From the NCBI GenBank assembly GCA_024235015.1, contig JACKNG010000007.1, positions 226,501 through 290,500 on the forward strand: 64,000 bases of DNA, read 5' to 3'. The notes under the pieces were generated by a model. The model ran no database searches, was not told where the DNA came from, and saw only the letters and a list, made by a program, of their open reading frames with translations. Made by a program: the position numbers and the translations under genes. Shown here one piece after another: positions 36,045-43,860 of the stretch (positions within the stretch are counted from its first letter, which is position 1; each line of letters starts with the position of its first letter). This stretch comes from Gammaproteobacteria bacterium. Its GTDB lineage: Bacteria > Pseudomonadota > Gammaproteobacteria > Ga0077536.

Positions 36045-38300
36045 TCAGGTCGCCGTGGCGCCGGGTACAGGCGCCGGCTCGTCCTCATCGGAGTGCGCCG
36101 GCGCCCCGGCCCGCTCACGCAGCATGCGCAGCCGGGCCGCCGGCGCCTCGCCGTCCTTGTCGACGCCGAAGTACAGCGTCTGGTGCGGGAAGGGTATCTC
36201 GATGTCGAGTTCGTCGAAGCGGCGCTTGAGGTGGCGCTGGTACTCGCGCTTGATCCACCAGCGCTCGAGCGGGGTGGTCATCAGGCGGATGCGGATGACC
36301 ACGGCCGAGTCGGCGAAGGAATCGAGGCCCATGACCTCGAGCGGCTCGAGAATGTGGCGGCCGTAGTCGTCGCTGTCGCGCATCTCCTCGGCGACCGCCC
36401 GCATCACCTCGATCACCGCGTCGACGTCCTCGCGGTAGGCGACGCCGATGTCCATCAGGGCGTAGGCGTAGTCCTTGGTCATGTTGCTGATGGTGCTGAC
36501 CTCGCCGAAGGGGATGGTGTGGACGGTGGCGTCGAGGTCGCGCAGGCGCATGGTGCGGATGGTCATGCTCTCGACCATGCCGACGGTGCCGCCGACGTCG
36601 ACGATGTCACCGATCGACAGGGTGTCCTCGATGAGGATGAACATGCCGGTAATGACGTCCTTGACCAGGTTCTGCGCGCCGAAGCCGATGGCGAGGCCGA
36701 ACACGCCGGCGCCGGCCAGCAGCGGCGTGATGTCGATGCCGAGTTCGGAGAACACCATCAGCAGCGCGACGGCGACGATCACGACCATGGCCCCGTTGCG
36801 TAGCAGCGGCAGCAGGGTGCGGGCGCGGCCGCTGGCATCGGCTTCGTGGGCTTCGAGGTAGCTGACGATGGCGAGCGACAGGCCCTCGTAGCCGAGCATG
36901 GCGGCGAGCAACACCCCGCCGATGCGGGCACAGTGCCCGACCAGCGCGGCGCCGGCGTCGCTGCGCAGCCAGCCGAGGGTATCCACGCCCCAGGCATCGA
37001 GCACGAGCAGGAATGCGAAGGCGTAGACCAGGCCGGCGAGCGCGGCCCGCGCTGCCGGCAGGTAACGGTTGACCCGGGCCGAGAGGCCGGGGAAGCGCAG
37101 CTCGAGATCGCGCGGCACCTCGGCGGCGTGGCACAACAGGTGGCCGCCGCCGAGAACCAGGGCGCGGGCCGCCACGCCGATGGCCAAGGTGGCGGCCGAG
37201 GCGCGCGCGAGGAAGGCGAAATCGGCATCGGTACCGAGCGCCCAGATCGCGTAGCAGGCGAGGACGTAGAAGATGGCGAGACCTGCCCAGGTGTCGGCGA
37301 AGATGCGGCGCAGGCCGGCGAGGCGGCGGGCGCGCCCTTGCCGCGGACGGCGCAGCCAGGCCGAGACGCGGTGACGGTTCTGCAGGATGAGCACGACCGT
37401 CAGCACGGTCAGCACGAGCCCGGTCACGTGCAGCAGGGCGCGGCATACGACCGGCGCCAGGCCGAGCACGGCGCCGCCCGCCGCAGCCGCGTAGCCGTAT
37501 ATTGCGATCCCGGCCAGGCGCCGCAGCCACACGTACCAGTACGAGGCGTCGTCATCGCTGCAGGGCACGAGGCGGGCGCTCGGATCGTTCGGCACGAGCA
37601 GGCGTCGTGCGCTGACGCTGATGGCACGTTCGCACACGATGGCCTGGACCAGAGTGACCGCGAGCAGGCGGGTGGTGGCGGCCGGATCGAGCGCGGGCAG
37701 CAGCGCGAGTGCCGCGGCGGCGCCGGCGGCGAGACCGATCAGGGTATGGATCAGCACGCCGGCGCTGCGCACGAAGCGCAGCAGCACGGGCTCGCCGGCG
37801 CGCGGCGTGAGCACGCGGGCGAAGCGCGCCAGCAGGCGTTCGACCAGGCTGCGCGTGAGCAGGCCGAGCGCGACTACGAGCACGATGCGGGCCAGGCCTT
37901 CTCCCCAGCGTCGCAGGGTTTGCGGATCACGGCCCTGGCTCGTGACCCGGTGCAGGAGTTCGGGCCCCGCCTCCAGTAACACCCCGAACTGGCCGGCGAC
38001 GGCCTCGAGGCGGGTCGAGATCCCGCCCACGAGCTGGGCGAGCGCGCCGCGCCCACCGTCGTCCCGTCGCCCCGCGCGCGCCTGCTGCTGCTCGATGAGG
38101 TCGTCGAGGTGCCCGACGAAGGCGTCGCGCTGCGCGGGATCGTGCAGCATCGCGGACAGCGATTCGAGCCGCGCGGTGTCGCCGGCGGCGCATGCAGGCG
38201 CCGCGAGCAGCAGGCCCGTTACCAGCGCGGCGAGCAGGCCGCTCAGCCTCGGGCAGCGCGCGCGGGCTCTCAGCGCGCGGGTCGAACCGGCAGCGGCCAC
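36045..38300 (-). CDS. Large MscS-family mechanosensitive channel
   Basis: Membrane channel of 751 aa with an N-terminal signal peptide (LLAALVTGLLLAAPACA), a short periplasmic helical region, about ten TM helices and a C-terminal MscS core. The pore helix AGAGVFGLAIGFGAQNLVKD (~residues 535-560) leads into the beta domain with FILIEDTLSIGDIVDVGG and GMVESMTIRTMRLRD. It is intermediate between MscS (~286) and MscK/MscM (~1100). It relieves turgor on osmotic downshock. GTG start; it follows the SpoIIAA-like gene by only 2 nt, so both share a transcript. The last ~40 residues are acidic and disordered (SDEDEPAPVPGATAT). Confidence 0.93.
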   Translation of the reverse strand: MAAAGSTRALRARARCPRLSGLLAALVTGLLLAAPACAAGDTARLESLSAMLHDPAQRDAFVGHLDDLIEQQQARAGRRDDGGRGALAQLVGGISTRLEAVAGQFGVLLEAGPELLHRVTSQGRDPQTLRRWGEGLARIVLVVALGLLTRSLVERLLARFARVLTPRAGEPVLLRFVRSAGVLIHTLIGLAAGAAAALALLPALDPAATTRLLAVTLVQAIVCERAISVSARRLLVPNDPSARLVPCSDDDASYWYVWLRRLAGIAIYGYAAAAGGAVLGLAPVVCRALLHVTGLVLTVLTVVLILQNRHRVSAWLRRPRQGRARRLAGLRRIFADTWAGLAIFYVLACYAIWALGTDADFAFLARASAATLAIGVAARALVLGGGHLLCHAAEVPRDLELRFPGLSARVNRYLPAARAALAGLVYAFAFLLVLDAWGVDTLGWLRSDAGAALVGHCARIGGVLLAAMLGYEGLSLAIVSYLEAHEADASGRARTLLPLLRNGAMVVIVAVALLMVFSELGIDITPLLAGAGVFGLAIGFGAQNLVKDVITGMFILIEDTLSIGDIVDVGGTVGMVESMTIRTMRLRDLDATVHTIPFGEVSTISNMTKDYAYALMDIGVAYREDVDAVIEVMRAVAEEMRDSDDYGRHILEPLEVMGLDSFADSAVVIRIRLMTTPLERWWIKREYQRHLKRRFDELDIEIPFPHQTLYFGVDKDGEAPAARLRMLRERAGAPAHSDEDEPAPVPGATAT

Positions 38301-38302
38301 GC

Positions 38303-38665
38303 TCAGGCGGCCGCGCCGACCCAGGCGCGCGCGGCGCCGATGTCGGCGTCGGTGAAGTAGCGGATCTCGGCCGCGGTGAACGGCCTGCTGAGGGTCGCCA
38401 GCAGCGCGTCGCCGGGGCCATCGCCAACGATGGCGAGGCGGGCGACGTCACGAAAGTGGCGGACGTCGAAGCGCAGATCCCGGCACAGGGCAGCGTGGGT
38501 GAGTCCACGGAGATCGGTCGTCCGCACCAGCAGGTTGACGTACCAGTGTGCCGAGATGGCGGCCTCGGCAAGGGGCAGGACGCGTTCGTAATCGTCGCTG
38601 TCGAGCACGCCGGCGGCGTCGATCTCGAGGGCATGGGGCGCGAGCGCGCGGATGGTCGCGGTCAT
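38303..38665 (-). CDS. SpoIIAA-like (STAS/SEC14-related) protein
   Basis: Protein of 120 aa matching the PF11964 type: LEIDAAGVLDSDDYERVLPL near the N-terminus, then NLLVRTTDLRGLTHAALCRDL, and FTAAEIRYFTDADIGAARAWV at the C-terminus. The family has a STAS-like fold and binds lipid or protein partners; many members accompany stress or membrane genes. The start is the ATG with GAGGACTGCCC in front; the open frame beyond it is not protein-like. It is first in an operon with the MscS channel, divergent from the coiled-coil protein gene. Confidence 0.85.
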   Translation of the reverse strand: MTATIRALAPHALEIDAAGVLDSDDYERVLPLAEAAISAHWYVNLLVRTTDLRGLTHAALCRDLRFDVRHFRDVARLAIVGDGPGDALLATLSRPFTAAEIRYFTDADIGAARAWVGAAA

Positions 38666-38983
38666 GGGCAGTCCTCCATGGATGGCAGCGGCGCACAGCT
38701 GCCGTGCCGTGCGCGATACGTCTGGTGGCACGGGGTGCTCGCAAGGAGCGTGCCAGGCTGGCCACGCGCCGGTGCGTGCTCGTCCAGGTCTGCCGCTGCC
38801 GCGTGGTCTTGTAGGCCCTGCACGCTTTTGTAAAAGCTGCGCCGGGCGGCAGCGCGTGTCGCGCTGGCGCGCGCGGCCCGCGCTGGCACGTCGTTTGCTC
38901 GAATTGCCCGTGAGGACGGTGACCGAGCAGCCACGCCGCAGCACGGTCACCGCCGTTCAAGTCCGCAACGATGGAGACCCGAT
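38666..38983. promoter_or_regulatory. Divergent promoter region of the stress block
   Basis: A 318-bp gap between the SpoIIAA-like and coiled-coil genes. It holds an inverted repeat GCTTTT-GT-AAAAGC (38824-38837). TTGTAG is followed after 16 bp by TAAAAG on the plus strand, partly inside that palindrome. Both are candidates for a regulated promoter. No gene was recognised here. Confidence 0.4.
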
Positions 38984-39271
38984 ATGAGCCTCAAAGCCTC
39001 CTACGAGGAAATGATGCAGGACCAGCTCGACCAGTGGAGCGCCGAAATCGAACGCCTGGAAGCGCGCGTGCAGCTCGCCGACGCCCAGGCCCGCGTCGCC
39101 TACCTCGAGCAGATCGAGGACCTGCGCAGCCAGCGGGACGCGGCGCGTGGCCGGCTGGAAGAACTGCGCGACGCCGGCAACGACGCCTGGGAAGATCTCA
39201 AGGCCGGCATGGACGCGGCCTGGAAGTCGCTCGGCGACAGCGTCCACGACGCCGCCAGCCGCTTCAAATGA
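38984..39271 (+). CDS. Small coiled-coil stress protein (sll1863-like)
   Basis: Protein of 95 aa, almost entirely charged alpha-helix. A heptad pattern runs from MQDQLDQWSAEIERLEARV to RGRLEELRDAGNDAWEDL, followed by an amphipathic tail AAWKSLGDSVHDAASRFK. It resembles the sll1863-type stress-response coiled-coil proteins, which are often encoded beside GDH, Usp or MscS-type genes. No enzymatic residues are present. GGAGACCCGAT serves as ribosome site. A 174-bp gap separates it from the next gene. Confidence 0.8.
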   Translation: MSLKASYEEMMQDQLDQWSAEIERLEARVQLADAQARVAYLEQIEDLRSQRDAARGRLEELRDAGNDAWEDLKAGMDAAWKSLGDSVHDAASRFK

Positions 39272-39445
39272 ACGCCGTGGCCGGGGCCCTCGTCCGGCCT
39301 GCGAGCGGCTGCGCCAGGGGCGCGCCCCCGGCGCCCGGCGTGGCCGGCGACTTGCCGCCAGGCGCGTCACCCCGCCACGCCCGACCCTATCCCCACCGCT
39401 CGGCCGCGCGCGAGCGCTTGCGCGGGTGAGCAAGGAGCGCCGGAC

Positions 39446-40090
39446 ATGCAGGATACGAACGACCCCATCGGCGACCAGTCTGCTCGCGCCGCCCGCGCGT
39501 GCCGGTCGGCGGCGCCGCCCGCTACGCCGGCGGCCCGTGGTTCGGCAGCGCTCGCCACCGTCCTCGCGGACGACCCCGCCCGCGCCGAGGTGTGGGCGGA
39601 ATTCGACCACGACGCCGGGGCCATCGCCGCCGCGCGCGAGCTGCGGGAGCGGTTCGAACTGTCGCGGGAGTCGACCCCGGTCCTGACCGGCGACACCCTG
39701 GACGACTTCGACTACCAGCGCGTGCTCGGCCAGGATCCGCAGCACGTGCGCCGCGTGCTGCGCGCCAGTCACCTGGTGTTCGGCGCCGCCGGCGGCGTGG
39801 TTGGCCTGTGCGCGGCGCTTGTCGTGCAGCAGGGCGAGACGGTGAGCGCGGCCGCGCCGGGTTACCCGTTGCTGCTGCCGGCACTCGGCATCCTGTTCGG
39901 TGTCTTCGCCGGTGTGCTGCTGGCCGGCTTGCGCGCACTGCGCCCGCGACGTGATTTCGTCCTGGCCTGGATCCGGGATGCCGTGCTGCAGCAGGGCCAT
40001 GCCTTCGTCATCGTGCGGACGCACGATCGTGTACAGCGTCAGCGGGCCCGCGAGGTGCTCGACAGCCGCGCGCTGCGGCTCCTGCCCTGA
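39446..40090 (+). CDS. Two-TM inner-membrane protein of unknown function
   Basis: Protein of 214 aa that I do not recognise. Residues 1-40 are Ala/Pro/Arg-rich and disordered. A hydrophilic region with DTLDDFDYQRVLGQDPQHVRR follows. Two TM helices come next (VFGAAGGVVGLCAALVV, ~110-126; LLLPALGILFGVFAGVLLAG, ~142-161), then a cytosolic tail with DFVLAWIRDAVLQQGHAFVI and an Arg-rich end. The helix pair separated by a short periplasmic loop and the tail with a small alpha/beta motif resemble proteins that sense or position membrane stress factors. Context supports a stress role only. It ends 49 bp from a convergent ferritin-like gene. Confidence 0.7.
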   Translation: MQDTNDPIGDQSARAARACRSAAPPATPAARGSAALATVLADDPARAEVWAEFDHDAGAIAAARELRERFELSRESTPVLTGDTLDDFDYQRVLGQDPQHVRRVLRASHLVFGAAGGVVGLCAALVVQQGETVSAAAPGYPLLLPALGILFGVFAGVLLAGLRALRPRRDFVLAWIRDAVLQQGHAFVIVRTHDRVQRQRAREVLDSRALRLLP

Positions 40091-40139
40091 CGCCGCCGCC
40101 GGTTCGCGGGCGCGGCCTGCGCCCGCGGCGGCCGTCGCT

Positions 40140-40679
40140 TCACACCGCGACCTCGTCGATCAGGCCGACCAGGTCGTCGGCATGTTCCTCCTCGGTGGCG
40201 AGGATGTCCTCGAGCAGTCGCCGGGTCGTCGGGTCCTCGTTGCCGAGCCAGGCCACGGCCTCGCGGTAGCTGTCGATGGCGATGCGCTCGGCGACGAGAT
40301 CTTCCTTGATCATGTCGACCAGGGTGTCGCCGGCGACGTACTCGGCGTGGCTGCGTTCGGCCAACCCGGTCGGTGAGAAATCGGGCGCACCGCCGAGCTG
40401 CACGATGCGCTGGGCGAGCTGGTCGGCATGTTGCTGCTCCTGGCGGGCGTGCTCGGCGAACTCGGCGCTCGCCGCCTCGCCGCGGAAGCCGGCCGCCATG
40501 AATTCGTGGCGCTTGTAACGCAGCACGCAGACGAGCTCGGTGGCCAGCGCCTGGTTGAGCACCGCGATCACGGCTTCGCGATCGGCGTTGTAACCGGCCG
40601 TGACGGCGCCGTTCTCGAGGTGTTCGCGCGCACGTTTGCGCAGGGCGCGGGTGTTGCTGAGAGAAGTGATGTCGTTCAT
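40140..40679 (-). CDS. Ferritin-like diiron protein (bacterioferritin type)
   Basis: Four-helix-bundle protein of 179 aa. Diiron ligands fit ATELVCVLRYKRHEF (first Glu), HARQEQQHADQL (E-x2-H), IKEDLVAERIAIDSY (Glu) and ILATEEEHADDL (E-x2-H). The length and the N-terminal NQALATEL pattern match bacterioferritin and related DPS-like proteins that store or detoxify iron and peroxide. No haem-ligand Met was identified with confidence. The ATG has GGAG 6 nt upstream; the longer frame upstream is rejected. It is downstream of the gdhA-like gene on the same strand with an 81-nt gap. Confidence 0.88.
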   Translation of the reverse strand: MNDITSLSNTRALRKRAREHLENGAVTAGYNADREAVIAVLNQALATELVCVLRYKRHEFMAAGFRGEAASAEFAEHARQEQQHADQLAQRIVQLGGAPDFSPTGLAERSHAEYVAGDTLVDMIKEDLVAERIAIDSYREAVAWLGNEDPTTRRLLEDILATEEEHADDLVGLIDEVAV

Positions 40680-40760
40680 GAGATCTCCATTGGCTTGTCC
40701 GTCGGGTGGATGGCCCGGCGCGCCGGCCGGGCGGCGCCGCACCCCGGCCGTGGACGGTGG

Positions 40761-42131
40761 TCAACCGGGGCCATAGGCGAGCATGGCGCGCGCGACCCGT
40801 TCGAAGGCCGCGATGTTGGCGCCGCGGAAGTAGTCGACCTGGGTACCCCCGCCGCCGTGCGCGACGCACTCGGCGTGGATGTCGCGCATGATGTCGTGGA
40901 GCCGGCGTTCGACTTCGTCGTGGTCCCAGCGCGTGCGGATCGCGTTCTGGGTCTGTTCGAGGCCGCTCACGGCAACGCCGCCGGCGTTGGCCGCCTTGGC
41001 CGGCAGGAACAGCACGCCGGCGTGGCGCAGGCGGCGCCCGGCATCGGCGGTCACCGGCATGTTGGCGCCTTCGACCACCGCGGCGACGCCGTGGTCGAGC
41101 AGGCGCCGTGCGGCTTCGGCATCGATCTCGTTCTCCACCGCGCAGGGCAGGGCGATGTCGCAGGGTAGGTGCCAGGGCTGGCGCCGCGCCAGGTAGCGGA
41201 TGCCGCGGGCCTCGTCGGCGGCCTCGGCGAGGCGACCGCCGCGTTCGCGCTTGAGCGTCTTGATGGCGGCCAGCTGCTCGGGGTCGAAGCCGTCGGCGGC
41301 GTAGGCCGTGCCGTCGGAATCGCTGAGGGTGATCACCCGCGCACCTTCCGCCGCGGCCTTCTCCGCCGCGTGCAGCGCCACGTTGCCGGCGCCGCTGATG
41401 GCCACGCGCTGACCGGCGAGCTCGCGGCCGTGGTGATGCAGCGCATGCAGCAGCAGGCAGACCACGCCGTAACCGGTGGCCTCGTCGCGCACCTGGCTGC
41501 CGCCGAAGGTGAGTCCCTTGCCGGTCAGCACGCTGCCGTCGAAGCGATTGGTCAGGCGGACGTATTCACCGAAGAGGTAGCCGATCTCGCGGCGACCGAC
41601 ACCGATGTCGCCCGCCGGCACGTCGACGTGCGGACCGATGTGGCGGTGCAGTTCGCCCATCAGGGCCTGGCAGAAACGCCGCACCTCGGCCGCGCTGCAG
41701 CGGCGCGGGTCGAGATCCGCACCGCCCTTGCCGCCACCCATGGGCAGGCCGGTGAGGGCGTTCTTGAAGGTCTGCTCGAAGCCCAGGAACTTGAGCACCC
41801 CCGGGGTCACCGTCGCGGTGAAGCGCAGGCCGCCCTTGTAGGGCCCGAGCGAGCGGTTGAACTGCACCCGCCAGGCGCGGTTGACGCGCACGCTGCCATC
41901 GTCGCCCTCCCAGCACACGCGGAAGGTGATCATGCGGTCCGGCTCGACCATGCGTTCGAGCAGGCGCGCCTCGCGGTAAGCCGGTTCGTCGAGGACGCGC
42001 GGCATCACGCAGTCGACGAGTTCGCTCACGGCCTGCACGAATTCGGGCTCGTGCGGATTGCGCGCCGCGACCTCGGCGAGGAATTCGTCGCCGGCGCGCG
42101 CGCAGTGCTCGCCGCGTGCGGCTACGCCCAC
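40761..42131 (-). CDS. gdhA: NADP-type glutamate dehydrogenase
   Basis: Reversible amination of 2-oxoglutarate to glutamate in the cytosol. The 456-aa protein has the hexameric small GDH layout. The substrate-domain lysines are in NRSLGPYKGGLRF (~100) and PMGGGKGGADLDP (~130-142), the catalytic Asp in DVPAGDIGVGRREIGYLFG, and the Rossmann motif in VAISGAGNVALHAAEKA (~245). The motif DSDGT after the second strand suits NADPH-type GdhA. The start is a GTG with an AAGGCGGTG stretch upstream; other starts would truncate the N-terminal arm. Its neighbours are FNT-family and ferritin-like genes. Confidence 0.94.
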   Translation of the reverse strand: MGVAARGEHCARAGDEFLAEVAARNPHEPEFVQAVSELVDCVMPRVLDEPAYREARLLERMVEPDRMITFRVCWEGDDGSVRVNRAWRVQFNRSLGPYKGGLRFTATVTPGVLKFLGFEQTFKNALTGLPMGGGKGGADLDPRRCSAAEVRRFCQALMGELHRHIGPHVDVPAGDIGVGRREIGYLFGEYVRLTNRFDGSVLTGKGLTFGGSQVRDEATGYGVVCLLLHALHHHGRELAGQRVAISGAGNVALHAAEKAAAEGARVITLSDSDGTAYAADGFDPEQLAAIKTLKRERGGRLAEAADEARGIRYLARRQPWHLPCDIALPCAVENEIDAEAARRLLDHGVAAVVEGANMPVTADAGRRLRHAGVLFLPAKAANAGGVAVSGLEQTQNAIRTRWDHDEVERRLHDIMRDIHAECVAHGGGGTQVDYFRGANIAAFERVARAMLAYGPG

Positions 42132-42224
42132 GTCTTCACCGCCTTGCCATGGCCTGCAGGCGTCGTTTGTACGGCATTCATGCGGGGAACCGATGCAAGA
42201 GCTGTTCCGGGCCGCCCGCCGGGC

Positions 42225-43067
42225 TCAGAACTCGGCCCGCACCTGGCCCCAGGCGAGCAGGGCGAACAGCCCGGTGCCGCCGATGATGTTGCCGAGCAGG
42301 GTGGCGGCGAACAGGGCCAGCGCGCGCAGGACTTCGAGGTCACCGGCGAGGACCAGGATCGCGAGTTCGCCGGAACCGACCACGACGTGGGTGAAACCGC
42401 CGGCGCCGATCAGCCAGGTCAGGAGCACGATGACGCCGAGTTCGGAGCCGGCGGCGCTCGGCAGTACCCAGACCACGGTGGCGATGAGGAAGCCGGCCGG
42501 CAGGCCGAGCATCAGTGCCGTCCACGGCGTGTGCGCGGCGAAATCGCCGGCGACGGCCAGCAGGGCCGGCAGCAGGGTGGCCGGGAACAGCCCGGCGTGG
42601 ACGATCAGTGCGGCGGTCACCGTCGTGCCGACGAGGTTGGCGCCGAGCACCGTCACCCACAGGCGCAGGGTGTTGAACACGTGCGCGCGCGACCACTCGG
42701 CGAGTAGTGGCAGCACCGCGGTGACGGTGTTCTCGGTGAACAGCTGCAGACGCCCCAGCACCACGATGACGAAACCCAGGGTGTAGCCGAGCGCCTCGAC
42801 CGGTACGCGCCACGGCCGCTCGGGCAGGTCGCGATGGAGCACGGCCATGCCCAGCACCGAGGCGAGGATGGCGATGCCGGCGGCGACACCGGACCACCAC
42901 AGCGAGCCGAACGGGCGCGCGAGCTCGTTCTCGCCTTCCTGGCGCACCACCTCGTAGACCACGGGGGAGCGCAGTGGCAGGTGTTCTTCGACCAGGGCCT
43001 GTTCGGAATCCGGCAGCGGCTTGTTGGCCGCGTCGGCGCCTGGTCGCAGGTCGTCGGGCGGGTTCAC
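42225..43067 (-). CDS. Formate/nitrite transporter (FNT) family protein, YfdC-like
   Basis: Pentameric FNT channel of about 280 aa with six TM helices. An N-terminal hydrophilic region ends in VVRQEGENELARPFGSLWWS, as in YfdC-like members, before TM1 (VAAGIAILASVLGMAV). LQLFTENTVTAVLPLL is the omega-loop helix, and LIGAGGFTHVVVGSGELAIL carries the central His and replaces the usual N-h-x-G-A-H stretch. YfdC members are linked with stress and their cargo is unsettled. The start is uncertain: a GTG giving VNPPDDLRPG is chosen on length, while the open frame extends to 43223. Confidence 0.85.
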   Translation of the reverse strand: MNPPDDLRPGADAANKPLPDSEQALVEEHLPLRSPVVYEVVRQEGENELARPFGSLWWSGVAAGIAILASVLGMAVLHRDLPERPWRVPVEALGYTLGFVIVVLGRLQLFTENTVTAVLPLLAEWSRAHVFNTLRLWVTVLGANLVGTTVTAALIVHAGLFPATLLPALLAVAGDFAAHTPWTALMLGLPAGFLIATVVWVLPSAAGSELGVIVLLTWLIGAGGFTHVVVGSGELAILVLAGDLEVLRALALFAATLLGNIIGGTGLFALLAWGQVRAEF

Positions 43068-43300
43068 GAACCTGCGTCCTGCACGATACGTGCCGGCAGC
43101 CACGGCGTGGACGTCGCCGGCGCAGCCGCGCCGGCACTCCCGGGTGCCCGCCCGGACGTGTAAGCCTTGCGCCGCCGTGCAAGTTTTACCACGCGAATCC
43201 CTGCGCGCCGGGCGTCGTTTCAAGCCCCGCTCGCGTTGATGGCGCCGCGGATGGCGAGGACGACGATGCCAACGACGACATCGCCGCCAGGAGCGGCGCG

Positions 43301-43696
43301 GTGACGATCTCCGGGGCCGAAATCACCGTCATCGAGGACGTGCCGGCCAGCAGCAACGGCCGCTCGCTGGCCATCCACGGTGGCGGCGTCCTCGGTGACG
43401 ATCACAGCGGGATCGATGGCTCTGCGAGCAACACGTCGTGGCCGTTCGTCAGCACCCCCTTCCACGGTGGCGCGCTGGGCGTCGACGACGGGGTGAGCTT
43501 TGCGCTCCGTTACCTGACCGGGGGGCAGAACGTCGTGCGCCTGACGGCCGTCGCCGTCGGGCCGGCGCCGTTGCCCCCACCGCGCTGGCCGACCGCGGCG
43601 GCGGCCGGGGTCGCAGCGAGCAGGGGCAGCGGGCAGGTAGCGGCGGCGAGTGCGCGGAAGTCGCCAGGCATCATGTCGTTCGTTCCTGAACCGTGA
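43301..43696 (+). pseudogene. Possible remnant or small orphan ORF with a degraded CTERM-like tail
   Basis: A frame with GTG at 43301 and AGGAG 6-11 nt upstream encodes 131 aa. They include ITVIEDVPASSNGRSLAIHG and VSFALRYLTGGQNVVRLTAV, followed by VGPAPLPPPRWP. The last stretch resembles the lead-in to a PEP/VPLPA sorting signal, but the expected hydrophobic helix is replaced by Ala/Arg/Ser-rich sequence. It could be the 3' remnant of a secreted anchored protein, or chance coding potential. The surrounding 43068-43860 region otherwise holds only promoters. There is no supporting operon context. Confidence 0.3.
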
Positions 43697-43825
43697 TGGC
43701 GGCCGACACGAGCACCACGGCAGGTCGGCGGGGACGGGAACGCGCGGTAATGCATCACAACTGCGAGGCATGCGTGGTCACGCCGCGTCTGCGATCGTCC
43801 GCCGACGCCCTGCACGCGTTTGCGT

Positions 43826-43831
43826 TAGCAT
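43826..43831 (+). promoter_or_regulatory. -10 element of the hybrid kinase gene
   Basis: TAGCAT in GCGTTTGCGTTAGCATCG, 30 nt before the ATG at 43861. It supports that ATG as the real start rather than the upstream in-frame Met codons at 43693 and 43750. Confidence 0.4.
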
Positions 43832-43860
43832 CGAAACCCTCAGCACCACCCGAACGCGTC

